A stretch of 52,500 bases of DNA from Cristatella mucedo (lineage: Eukaryota > Bryozoa > Phylactolaemata > Cristatellidae): positions 1 to 52,500 of the forward strand of contig WPIO01000167.1 of the NCBI GenBank assembly GCA_009760855.2, given 5' to 3'. Position numbers and translations under genes: made by a program. A model generated the notes under the pieces. The model saw only the letters and a list, made by a program, of their open reading frames with translations. It was not told the origin of the DNA and made no database searches. Positions 24,610 through 34,496 of this stretch are shown piece by piece (the stretch's first letter is position 1; every line of letters starts with the position of its first letter).

Positions 24610-27040
24610 GTGAGTCGTTGATGCCAAGTGGGCCTGCTGTAGCTGCGACTCGGTCCGACGTGAAGCTGTCTCTTGTCTAATGTTAGCAGCTCAGGCTTGT
24701 TTAGAGTCGTTGGTAATAATTAAGTGCAGTGTAATTCTGTAGCGATTGTTCAGTATGAAACTCTTTTTTCATGCAAGCAATTTCATTTTTACTATTTCGC
24801 CCTATATCTTATATTCTCTCTCTCTCTCTCATTCTCTCTCCCTGTCTCTCTGTGGCTCCTATTGCCTCACATTCGCTTCTCTCTCTCGCTTGCTCTCTCT
24901 CATTCTATCCACACTCTCAAGTCACACTCTCAAGTGCTCACTCTCTCTTTCTCTCTCTCTCTCTTCTTTTAAATATTTTGCAAATTCTCTCTCCCCTTTC
25001 TCTCGTACCCTCTCTCTGTGACTAGCTCCCCATCTCTCACACACTCTCTCGCTCTTGATTAGTGTGACTGCTGCACGGTTCAAATAGTAGTGACGGCTTG
25101 GTACATTTCAAAAAAATTGCTCGAAAGAGAGAAGAAGAAGTGCCAAGAGAATACGCATTCCTTACTCAAGAATAATAATAATAAAAGCAATACACTTAAT
25201 TAAGTGCCCTCACACAATTCAATGTCTATCTAGGCATTTTTCATTTACAGCAAAGGAAACATGATTGAATGGTGAGCGGTAACATACTTTATAAGCATTA
25301 CGAATAACATGGTTAGGGATAACATGCTCAGAGATACGAATAACACCCACTAGAATACGCATTGTGAGTCGCTATGTCTCACACGCTCAGGGTAAAGTGG
25401 CTGTCTTTGTGAATTAATAATCGTGCGGCAGCGTATTTTTTGTGTACCCTACGATAGACGTGACGTGGCTTCTTGCTTAATATTTTCACGCGCGTCCGGT
25501 GAAACTAAAAACGCATCTAATTATGAAGGCGTTTAGTGGGTCCCTGTGATTTGTACTTTATGTGCTTATGCGTGCTGACATTGTTGCACGCTGCCACTAA
25601 CCACATTTTCATGTCAACCCTTGTGCACGGCACACTTAATCATGTTATTCTTGTTGTTTGTTTAGCATGCTACAACTAAAATTAGTTGTTGCTTCCTTAG
25701 CAGCAATTTTAAGGCGCCAAGAAAGTGACTGAGCTCTGTGATGGCAATTTATCAAATGTATTACTACTGGTATTTTTATTGCTGAGAATGAACAGCCGCC
25801 TTCCGCTCCATAGGCCATCAGACGGAGCTCAATGTATTAAGGCCCAGCTTATGGCCGAATCTAGAACTACCTGCATATTCCCTCGGCTTCTCTGCTGCAA
25901 CGGAATCGCAGTGGTACTATCCCTGAGAACGAGTGAGGGGCATCTGTGCAAAGTGAAATCGCTCTCAAAGCCACAAATTCCTAGCAGAGGTCATTCTCAA
26001 AGATAAGATCGTCGACGACGCACCCAGTTCCCCCATCGGCTGTTGGACATCACATGCAGTCGCAAAGTCATGATCTGGCACAGAGAGGAGCGTCTCCATT
26101 AGGTAACTCCGCCGGGTGGTAGCCAAAGTTGGCTCTGGAGAGATGACTACACTTGTCTTTAATGCAGTCACTCCCGTTCAGATGAGCAAAGTTCGTTTAC
26201 AGCTCCAGCGAGCGAGGGCTCCCTCCGTCTTCACGGCCTTAGTGCTACTGTCCGGGGCTTGTTGGTGACAACCTTGTTCGCAGCTCTGCCCTCCGTCGCC
26301 GTTTTGGACGTGGCAACGCTGCAGCCATTGATCGGGGTGTCGCAGGCCATGCGGCCCGGCGTGGACGAAAGCCTGCATCGAAGCGCCTGCCTAGGCCTCT
26401 GCTGGCGCCGAAAGCAAAAAAGTGCCGCCTGATGCGATAGGTCACCCTATCGTCGACTGGGAACAGCACGTTCTAGACGAAGGTAGCAGGCTCGTCATCG
26501 TAAGCGTCCGTTTCACTGACAGCGCTCGTCAAGCGCCTGCATCGAAGCAGTGCTAGATGGAACGAAATAGCAGCCAGTGTACTGTGATACGATGCGACGG
26601 CTAAAAATGCAAGGGTTGGTGTGACGGCTAGCTCTGCCGATGCGACGGCTAGCTCCGATGATGCAATGGGTAGCTCAGCTGATGCGAGGGATAGCGATGC
26701 TGATACGCCGGCTATCACTGTCTTCAACTGTCGACGGAGCAGCCAGCGTTCGTTCGTCCAGTGCTAAGGCTGTGAGTGGATATCTTACGTACGACTACGC
26801 ACGTCGCGAATCGAACAAGCAGCTAATGCAGCACTCATGTCAATCCCACGTCTGCTATCGGGTGCATAGCACCCTCAGAGAACGGAATGTCTTTTAAGGC
26901 ACTTTACAGATAATTTAGTGTAATCGTTACCGAATAAATATTGGTATCATTCGCAGTTTCAAGTAATAATACAATATACAATTATTACATGTGCTTTCCC
27001 AGGTTCAAAACCCAAACGCACCCACCCACACGCAGGCACG

Positions 27041-27121
<81 letters not shown>

Positions 27122-27140
27122 GTGCGTGTGCGTGTGTGTA

Positions 27141-27181
<41 letters not shown>

Positions 27182-27213
27182 GCGTGGGTGTGTGTGCGTG
27201 TATGTGTGTGTGT

Positions 27214-27250
<37 letters not shown>

Positions 27251-30200
27251 CATAGCCATTTATATGTACGAAAAGCCCTTAAGATTCCGATGCAGTTTGG
27301 CTGGAGAGTTTTCAGTTGCCTCTGCATATTTCATGCGGCTATTGTTGTGCTCGCAATGCCTAAACTGTTCGTATCACTAAACAAAATGCAGAATTAATGA
27401 AGGTATATGTGTTTGAAGGACAGCTGTGAATGCAATAGCAATAAAAAACAAACCTTTTATAGCACCTTTGAAAATCCATATTTCTCATTGTGCCCTATGA
27501 CGCCGAGCATATTTGGCACAGAGGTCAAGGTACTCGTATTGACCAAAGTCAAGGCGAATGCTTTTCGTGACCGAAATCACGGCTTCGAGATTCTTATCGT
27601 ATGCTAAACGCTTAATTAGCGAGTTTAGGATTTCTAAAGGCGCTAATGTAATGTAATGTAATGTATCTCCGTCAGTAACTCCACAAAGTCATAAAGACCA
27701 TGTGGGTGTTACGCAGGAGAGTTTTGTATAGCCCACTCACAGCCTAAGTGGCTTTCGGTACGCATTCGGTAGCCAAAAGACTTCGTCTCACGCAACAAAG
27801 AGAAATTGGGAAGTATAGCAGAGTTAGGAGAGCAGTTGAGGTAGTGAGTAGCATAGAAGTAGCAGTTCATGACCGCTGAAAAAGATGTGCCATAGTCGGC
27901 AGTTGGAGAGTAGATGTCGTTGTGCAAGAAATGTGGAAGCTAGTTCCACAGTCTGGGATCTGCAGAGCTAAAGCTTCTGTCGCCAACTGTCTTTAAGCAG
28001 AGGAATGAGACAGCTAATTTATTGTCCACACAGGACCTGAGGGCGCGAACAGGCTGAAACTGATGCAGCAGTTCAGCTAGGTATGAAGGAGCCAAGCCGT
28101 GGCGGGCCTTGTGGGTCAGCGTAAGAACTTTGCTCTGTATCCTTTGCTTAACCGGCAACCATTCTAGCTCTTTCAGCCAAGGAGACACGTGCTCAAACCG
28201 CTGGGACTTGAAGACCAGCCTTGCAGCCATATTCATAGTCTGCTGTAGTGGCATAACAGCTTTCTTTGGTAGCCCAGCCGAAAGGGAATTACAATAATCA
28301 AGCCGATACAGAACTAAAGAGCTAGTTAATTTTTTTACAAGCCACTGTGGGAGACAGCTTCTAATCTTGGATGGGGATCGGATGTGATGACTAGCTGTAG
28401 AGGTAGTCTTCTGAATGAAGCTTTTGAAGCTGAGGCAGCTGTCGAACACGACACCTAGATTACGAGCACGTGGTGAAGGTCGCACAATAGCATCACCTAA
28501 TAGAACAGCAAAGCCTTTTAATCCAGCCACACGCTTAGGGTGTCCTATGAGCAGCTGTTCGGTTTTATCGTCATTTAATTTCAGGAAGTTTTCCGACATC
28601 CAGGATCGAATATCGGCAATCAAGCATTCAGTTTTTTAGTTGCTGCAGCAGATTCCGACCGTTTAAATGACAAATACAACTGATTACCGTCAGCGTAGAA
28701 GTGATATCATTTTCCATGGGCCTTAATCACTTTTCCCAGATGTTGCATATAAATGGAGAACAGCAAGGGACCGAGTACAGACCCTTGAGGGACTCCACAG
28801 GTGACCCTTCTTATGTCTGAGACCTGACCCCCACACGACACGGATTGAACACGATCAGACAAGTATGATTTAAACCAGGCCAGTGCTTTGTCTGCTAGAC
28901 CGATAGTTGTTCTCAATCGCTCAAGCAGAACTTCGTGATCAATGTTGTCGAAGGCAGCAGACAGATCTAGCAGAGCTAAGGCAGTGACATTCCCGTCGTC
29001 GTGGCCACGTAGAACGTCATTGTTAACACGGAGGAGAGCAGTTTCAGTGGAGTGCTGCCTCTTGAAACCTGATTGAAATGTTTCTGACATTCCATTATTT
29101 TCAATTTGTTCAACTAGCTGCATAGCAACAATTTTTTCAAGAATCTTTGATAAGAACGGAAGAAGTAAAACTGGACGATAGTTTTCTAGGACCTCTCTGT
29201 CTAATCCAGGCTTTTTAAGAATAGGTCTAGCGATCGCCGATTTGAAGGACTTGGGGACGACTTCTTGTCCCAAAGAATCATTAAAAATCTTGGTTATGGC
29301 AGGGCTAAGTTGGTCGGCTAGTGAAGACTAGACAGATGAAGGTACAGGGTCTTCAGGAGACGAGCTCGTTTTGCTAGACCTTATTAAGGCAGCCACATCA
29401 CAGGCAGAGACATCAGAGAACCTTTTAAGAAAGGTCACAGGTTGAGGAACGGCGATTGCTTCGGTCGAAGGGGGCTTAATAGAGGCACGAAAGTGCCCAA
29501 TTTGTTCAGTAAAGAAGGCTGAAAACTTTTCGGCTGAGCCCTTAATATCTGGGGAGTCTGACCTGGCAACATTTACCAGTAAATGGTTTACTGTCTTACA
29601 CAAATGATAATATTTACAGCTCCCAAATTTTCTGTGAGTGAGCAGGTCAATAATTTTGTGTTGATATTCACATTTTGTTGTCTTACAGTGGTGTAATGCA
29701 GAGACGATTAGCATGGGTAATTAATAGGTACCGACGGAAGGAGCAGACGGAAAGACTGGATGCGAGGATGGGATAGTGTCCGAGGGAACAGCAGGGGTAG
29801 GTTGGCTGGGCAAGAACGGGCGATAGTGTGCTCCACCGTGTGAGACGTGCCAAACTATGGGCCTCTGAAGATTATTCAGCGAAATAAAGGGAAAGAGAGC
29901 TCGCTTAATGTGCCGCTACATGATTATGGTACACGGGATGGCGGCCATATACTTTATTCTGCTACGAACGGAAAAAATGGTGCCCAGCGAAACATGTCGT
30001 GCCACTGAACGCAAGTGCAAGTTTCGCTCGCATTTTCAGACAAAGCACCTGGACCTGGTGGCTTGTTTGCCGCGAAGTTGCTGGTAGCGTCTCCCTGCGT
30101 CAGCCTAGACGACACGGCGACTTTGCAGTCGTCGACCGGAGAGTCGCTGGCCACGTGCAGCCTGGACTGCCTGCTTCAAAGCGGCTGCGTTGGTTTCTAC

Positions 30201-31340
30201 TTTCGTCATGGGACTGGAGCGTGCCGCCTGCTGCGACGGCTCGCCTTGCCATCGAATGAAGATGACCTGTTCTACATGAATCAAGCAGGTTCGTGGCCGT
30301 CGGCCGCCTCCGATGCCGTTCGTACTCGCCGGTGTGCTTACCCCAGTCTCTTTTTCTCACACACTCGCTCACTCTCTCCCCCTCTCTTTCTCTCTCTCTC
30401 TCTTTTTCGCAGTCTCTGTACCTCCATTTTATCGTAAAGAATTTCTGACTTTTGACATTTAAAAAGAAACTAAAAACGCACATCCTTATCGCAGTATTCA
30501 GTGGCTCCATGGATTTCGTCCCGTTTGTGTGCATGTGCGTGCTAGTAGTGTGCATGCAACCACAAATCACTTACACGTTGACATTGCCTAGGTCACCTCT
30601 AGCCATATCGTGTTTGTCGACATTCTAATAGCTAAAGCTAACCATTCAATCGTAACGTCTTCCAACGTACGCTAAGTGCCTGGAGGTTCACTTCACTGTG
30701 GGTGCTATAAGTATCCGAGACGACCGTAGTCAGTCTAATTAATAAGGACGATAGTAATACGCTTGATATAGCGCCCTTAGAGTACTCAATCTATTTGTAA
30801 GCGCCTTAAAATTGGTGAAAAGGAGGCAAAATTGAATGGTTAGTGCTAGCACGCTCATTACACAACAAGAATAACATGGTTAGGGGTGACATGCACAGGG
30901 TCAGCATGCAAGTGTCTTTAGTGGCAGCAGGCAGCAGTGTCAGTGCGTATAAGCACATAAAAGACGAATCACAGGGAACCGCTAAACGCATTCGTAAATA
31001 AATATTGTTTTAGTTTCTTTTTGAACGTGGACAAGTCAGGAGGTGTCGTGACGAAGATCGCACCGCTGTCACGAAAGTCATATCCAGCTTCGATCCGCTT
31101 TCGTTCTCTCCGTGCTGCTTCGGGTCTCGTGCCTAGCATGGGCTTCGTGGTACAAGCCTCGACGCCGAACCAGCTAGTCGTAGGCAATAAACAGCCAATC
31201 GGCCGAGGAACTGCACTTGCCAACGAAAGTCTAAAACACTCTATTGCCTGAGAGTTTAGCTGGATAGCTCGGCTGTCCCTATTGTAATGAACAAACCACA
31301 TTGAAAGAACACCTACTTTTAACTATAAACACACACACCA

Positions 31341-31395
<55 letters not shown>

Positions 31396-34300
31396 CCACC
31401 GTATTTCAACATGCATCCCACTTACTGCCTTATTCGTTTAATCCGCTCACATCCGTCTCCCCCTCTCCGTCGGGCTCTCGGCCGACGACCAGCGGCACCT
31501 GCTGGCACGAGCCCAACCACAGCTTGCGGCCGAGCATGTTCTTGCTTGCAAGCGAGGCCGAAACCATCGGGCAGCCTTTCGGCAACGCTCTACGTGCTGC
31601 CATTGGCGGCGAGTGTTCAAATTGATAAGCTTGCCTTCGCCTCAGACGAGCTTTAACGGAAGCAGCCTCACGTTTGGGGCGTTCAGTCAGATCTGCCTAA
31701 GCAAGCTTTGCTGCTCTTTAGCGAGCGCTTCACTACCCTTGTTGCTACTCTGGCTGCTCCAGAACAGTGGAGACAGGCTTAAGCTAGCATTCTATGCCTA
31801 ATATTTAAATGGAACAAGTGCAGTAAGCGAGATCGCGTTTGGGGGCTAGCCGTAATCTCTTCACTTCTTCTGCACGTACAAAGAGGACCAAAAAAGCCTA
31901 TTTTTACTCTGGGTGGTACTTTTACTTGGCGGATCATGGATTTCTGCGTCACCTCTCAGGTTGGAGGATGCAGGCCATGGGAGGAAAGGTTGAGGTCTTC
32001 GGCGAGCGCCACTGCAGCCTGGGCCTTGCTGAGGTGCACTTTCGTCACAGCTCGCCTCCCGCACACCATGGGTCGTGGCGCTACAATCTACAGCGGCTTT
32101 CTGGGAGCGGAGCAGTTGACTGACACGTGAAGACTGTCAGGCAACTCGATGACTACAGCGTAAATGCCAACGGCGGCAGCATCAAGCAGTGGTGTTGATG
32201 GCGGCATGCGTTCTCAGTTCAGGCGCGAAGCGAGTTTGACCGCTTGGAATGGCACCTTTAATCCTATCGCTTTTGCTGCAGGCTCTGGAACGCCAGGAAT
32301 CGTATCCTTAAGTGAGTATTGAGCAGACTTTGGCATTGGTAATTACTAAACAGCGGTCTCATAAGCATTACCAAAACAGGAAAAAATTGGCCGAAACCGA
32401 GAGCAAACTTGATCCAAATCGACTTTACTCAAATAATTCGGAATCGAATTCTTGCGGCTAATCTGGACTAGTCTCGATAATAAATGATTCGACTGTTAGC
32501 GCCGCACTGAGCGATCTTTTGTCTCCACCCCTTTAGACAAGACTGCCTCACAGTCAACGTCGTATCCAGACATTCCTTGGTGGTGCTGCAAACCTGCTTA
32601 CGCATTCGACGGCGACATCACTACCGTAGCTCACACGCAGAGTGCTCCCTACCAGTGGATCGCCGTCGATCTGGGCTGTCAGCATATCGTCTCAACTATC
32701 GCCGTGACGGCACGATGCAACGGCGGCGGTAGGTGATCGTGGCTGCACGCTCGTATGGTGGCTTTCCTGCTCACCTCTGCTATGCTGCCCTGCTCCGATC
32801 GAGTACTCAAGCTATTAGGGCTTCGACATAATCGCGCATCGGGATGCTGTGGGATGGGGATTATTCTAAGCCCAACAGGTGTGGCTTCACTTTCTTCTCC
32901 GTGGTTCTATGGTTTGCCGAAAACCGCAGTCAAATATTTCAATTGAAAGCATGAGCTCTTGCAGAATGTGGAGGTTCTACTGAACGCGGAATCAAAATGC
33001 TGTAAGATCAACCTTAACACTACGATCAACCAGAGCATTAACTCATCGAGACGTGCAGCATGGTTCTATGGAATGTAGGAGCCACAGCTGGGTGACCACG
33101 TTTAGAGTGTTCAAGTGCTTTAGCTGTCAGAACTGCAGTCGCTGTACAGCTCGAAGGTGGAATGGGAGCCAGTTGTTTCTTCCAAGAATGAGTATTTCGG
33201 CTTTCGGACAAGGGTAACCTGGAGTGCTCTCCAGATTCTAGATCGCAGAACACGCCACTGTTATATCGATCTAGAAGCCGATTGTATAAGGGGCAAGTCT
33301 GGAGTTGCATTATAGCTGTTAGAAGTCACTGTGTGACTGGGCTTTCGGCTTAAAAAATTCACTGTCAAAACGTGCTTAAATAATTCCAGAATATATCACT
33401 GCTTGAGATATTTGAAAGGAAAGCTATGCTAGGGTATAGCTTAAACAAGCCAGCTATACGACCCTAGTGACCTGAGATGGCTAGAATGCCGATGTGTTCA
33501 CCCGATTCCCTCGGCATTCGGAGACGGCATCATGAGAAGCGGCCACTGAATTTCTCCCCCTCAGGTCATGCAGCTGCACCGGAAAAGCTCTAACTAGGAA
33601 AAAATAATTCCATAGCCTTCAAAATTTGGTTTGACTCACGAGAGACTCGTCTACTGTCCCTTTGGATGAGATCGACGTCTGAGCTGCGGCCAGCTTTGAG
33701 GGCATATTGGCCCTACTCGTGGCACACTGACACGTTGCATAGCTCCGCATCATCAAAACCAAGTTCATGCTAAGGCGATCCGCTGCGTGGTCGTCTGGTT
33801 GGGCCCCCCACAACCTTCCTCCTTTCTCTCATGTCCACCAGCCTTTGAAGAGCGACCTCTGACGAAGCCATAGCAAAGCGTTCGTCTAGCACCAGCCTAT
33901 GTAAGAATGATGGCCTTCAAACCCATAAGTAGAGTGAAAAATGAATGACAGAATATTGTACGGCCTATATTACAATGATGCACCTGTTCTCAACCGCACC
34001 TAGGAGGCCTCAGGAAGGCTTGCCACGTCCCTCCGTCCAGTCATGAGTGCCGCAGCGCTCACAGCGAGCCGTCGGAAAGCACTCCTTCACCACTGATATC
34101 TCATGGAGTAGGCACTGCTTGGAGTACGAGAGTGGCTGAAGGGGGCACCGGAAGCTCGAGAGAGCTAGATTCGGCTTCATTCATATTGCCGGCCACCCAC
34201 GATTCCCCCAACGACGCAGAGCGCAGCTGCTCGATTGCAACCACTTTTGTTTAGGCTACCGGGTGCACGACTACGATTTGCGCGTCGGCTTGAGCCCGAC

Positions 34301-34496
34301 TCCTGCTACAGAATTTTTTGACGGCTCGCTGTGTGCTCACTTCGTCGGACCTATGCAGAATTGTCAAAACGTCACCTTTACTTGCCCAGCGTCTACAGTT
34401 GGAAGATACGTGAGCTTACAGGTTACGACGACAGCGTCCTTCGACAAAAGTTACTTGAACGTAGCAGAGATGACCGTTTACGGAGTTCCACTTTAG
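24546..34496 (+). CDS. Secreted PAN/Apple-like plus fucolectin (FTP) domain lectin, 5-exon gene model
   Basis: Proposed exons are 24546-24609, 30040-30288, 32282-32311, 32537-32728 and 34255-34496. The lengths sum to 777 nt: 258 codons plus a stop, with no internal stop. All four introns split codons after base 1 (phase 1), the usual pattern for shuffled extracellular domains. The product has a hydrophobic leader (residues 1-21), a five-cysteine PAN/Apple-like segment (about 22-104) and an FTP-type domain of the eel fucolectin/tachylectin-4 class (about 110-258). Lectin hallmarks are [45 protein letters not shown] and EMTVYG. Family members are secreted, often fucose-binding lectins used in innate recognition. 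The usual His-x24-Arg-x-Asp-x3-Arg/Lys sugar motif is only partly matched, so specificity is uncertain. Exon structure is inferred from splice signals and phase, not transcripts. Intron 1 (5.4 kb) is full of repeats. Confidence 0.72.
24815..25020. repeat. CT-rich microsatellite in lectin intron 1
   Basis: CTCT-rich interrupted tract starting about 200 bases after exon 1. Counterpart at 49665-49985. Confidence 0.9.
25165..25760. mobile_element. Composite element with inverted LINE-A 3' ends (unit 1)
   Basis: A minus-oriented LINE-A 3' end (tail AATAATAATAATAAAAG at 25169, to about 25335) and a plus-oriented one (about 25500 to 25760, ending TATTTTTATT) point outwards around 160 bases of unrelated DNA. 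The result is a 600-bp unit with (AAT)n at one side, (ATT)n at the other and imperfect inverted arms of about 150 bases. The same structure is at 50085-50690. Confidence 0.65.
26236..26480 (+). pseudogene. Relic PAN-like exon in intron 1, unit 1
   Basis: Over about 150 bases this aligns by eye with the PAN exon at 30040-30288, for example CTGCAGCCATTGATCGG against TTTGCAGTCGTCGACCGG and AGCGCCTGCCTAGG against AGCGGCTGCGTTGG. The matching frame has stops and lacks most cysteines, so it is not a usable exon. The homologous stretch in unit 2 (51,150-51,410) is equally ruined, so loss of the exon began before the duplication or happened in both copies. Confidence 0.5.
26618..26722 (+). repeat. 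21-bp minisatellite, five copies (unit 1)
   Basis: Units of the form GATGCGACGGCTAGCTCCGAT, in a plus frame encoding DATASSA-like heptads. Unit 2 has three copies at 51545-51607. Confidence 0.7.
26865..26925 (-). repeat. 60-bp LINE-A 3' end scrap (unit 1; also 51755-51810)
   Basis: GCATAGCACCCTCAGAGAACGG...GGCACTTTACAG matches the extreme 3' end of LINE-A. The same scrap is at 51755-51810 in unit 2. Both sit just upstream of the long TG microsatellites. Confidence 0.5.
27043..27250. repeat. (CA)n(TA)n(TG)n microsatellite
   Basis: CA repeats to 27102, TA repeats to 27120, then TG repeats to 27249: a long inverted-repeat arrangement. Unit 2 (51915-52037) has almost only TG. Confidence 0.95.
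27251..27644. other. Shared non-coding DNA of lectin intron 1 (counterpart 52040-52440)
   Basis: Contains the conserved blocks TGCCCTATGACGCC and TTTCGTGACCGA. After about 52440 unit 2 reads TTTACACCTCCCGAATTTT, weakly like the pre-RT part of LINE-B at 29612, so a truncated LINE-B may start there. Confidence 0.4.
27645..29735 (-). mobile_element. LINE-B, longest and best preserved copy, 5'-truncated
   Basis: Second CR1/L2-type LINE, minus strand, inside lectin intron 1. It ends in a TAATG pentamer tail (27645-27665). Open blocks: 29714-29328 (pre-RT region), 29273-28707 ([69 protein letters not shown]) and 28623-27940 (thumb and C terminus: [41 protein letters not shown]). The first two blocks share a frame interrupted by one stop near 29328; between the last two are stops and a one-base shift. 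The catalytic box reads [10 protein letters not shown] (second Asp to Gly), so it is dead. No endonuclease part remains. Confidence 0.88.
30040..30288 (+). CDS. Exon 2 of lectin gene: PAN/Apple-like domain
   Basis: A pyrimidine-rich acceptor ending CATTTTCAG precedes 30040. The exon is 249 nt and phase 1 at both ends, so it could be added or skipped without shifting the frame. Translation shows five cysteines in the pattern SPC, ATC, LDC, SGC, GAC, with the core [12 protein letters not shown] and then GACRLL. This resembles the C-x3-C..GC-x-GFxF..C-x-L core of PAN/Apple modules, which mediate protein or carbohydrate contacts outside the cell. It is GC-rich compared with the intron. The donor (G|GTTCGT at 30288/30289) is weak, so the 3' edge is the least certain part of the model. 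Confidence 0.68.
30455..31055. mobile_element. Pair of LINE-A 3' ends, tail to tail, in lectin intron 2
   Basis: A plus-oriented 3' end (about 30455-30640: CGCACATCCTTATC, GTGCATGTGCGTGCT) is followed by a minus-oriented one (about 30735-31055: AATACGCTTGATATAGCGCCC, ACATGGTTAGGGGTGACATGCAC). The second keeps the last codons of the LINE ORF ([18 protein letters not shown] on the minus strand). They lie between the PAN exon and the micro-exon. Confidence 0.7.
31056..32281. other. Lectin intron 2, remaining part
   Basis: Holds the AT microsatellite and GC-richer stretches (31440-31790; 31930-32130). Open frames there show neither PAN nor FTP motifs and were not called as exons. Confidence 0.45.
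31344..31390. repeat. (AT)n microsatellite in lectin intron 2
   Basis: About 22 uninterrupted AT units between the PAN exon and the micro-exon. Confidence 0.95.
32282..32311 (+). CDS. Micro-exon of lectin gene (30 nt) completing the FTP domain N terminus
   Basis: The acceptor CTTTTGCTGCAG before 32282 and the donor A|GTGAGT after 32311 are both strong, and the exon is phase 1 at both ends. It adds [10 protein letters not shown] and the first base of an Asn codon. Joined to the next exon it gives IVSLNKTASQS, matching the N-x-A-L-x-K-x-A-x-Q-S start typical of FTP lectins. Without it the domain would lack that opening and begin DKTASQS. The fit of splice sites, phase and family consensus in only 30 nt is the main evidence. 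Confidence 0.65.
   Translation, partial: ALERQESYP
32537..32728 (+). CDS. Exon of lectin gene: FTP domain, N-terminal half
   Basis: The acceptor is TCCACCCCTTTAG; the exon is 192 nt; the donor is G|GTAGGT at 32728/32729; phase is 1 at both ends. Residues include [38 protein letters not shown] and TARCNGG. The WW and adjacent cysteines, FDGD and WIAVDLG are hallmarks of fucolectin/F5-8C-like jelly rolls; the His in AHTQ is where the family's sugar-contacting His usually lies. The spacing to the Arg of TARC is 26 rather than 24 residues, and the following Asp is Asn. Confidence 0.78.
32729..34254. other. Last lectin intron
   Basis: Separates the two FTP half-domain exons. No repeat family of this window and no coding stretch recognised inside. 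Confidence 0.55.
34255..34496 (+). CDS. Terminal exon of lectin gene: FTP domain, C-terminal half and stop
   Basis: The acceptor ACTTTTGTTTAG precedes 34255; the first two bases complete a Gly codon. The peptide runs [45 protein letters not shown] and [13 protein letters not shown], then TAG at 34494-34496. DLRVG, the paired cysteines before FTC, GRYV and E-x-T-V-Y-G are standard for the second half of FTP lectin domains, and the protein ends just after the domain as usual. No AATAAA is obvious in the 480 bases before the unit 2 boundary, so the 3' end is unplaced. Confidence 0.82.

Larger units (their letters stand above)
5927..27640 (+). repeat. Segmental duplication, unit 1
   Basis: Collinear with 34976-52440 in the same orientation. 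Anchors (unit 1/unit 2): LINE-A start 5927/34976; ATCCAGCTGAA block 9725/37490; lectin-flank LINE-B fragment 12590/39465; acidic ORF region 13195/40075; GGGCGAGAG block 18040/43000; conserved island 22655/46672; signal exon 24546/49398; minisatellite 26618/51545; TGCCCTATGACGCC block 27490/52280. The changing offset (about 29.0 kb falling to 24.0 and back to 24.9 kb) reflects insertions specific to each unit. Confidence 0.85.

Noticed and set aside
26959-27397. His/Thr- and Cys/Val-rich open frames
   Set aside because: Artefacts of the CA/TA/TG repeats.
30969-31301. 110-codon minus-strand ORF
   Set aside because: It is the last codons of a LINE-A fragment ([18 protein letters not shown]) running by chance into upstream intron sequence; no sign of a fusion gene.
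31839-32130. Possible extra PAN or FTP exon
   Set aside because: A GC-richer open stretch, but no cysteine pattern or lectin motif, and the phase-consistent gene model does not need it.
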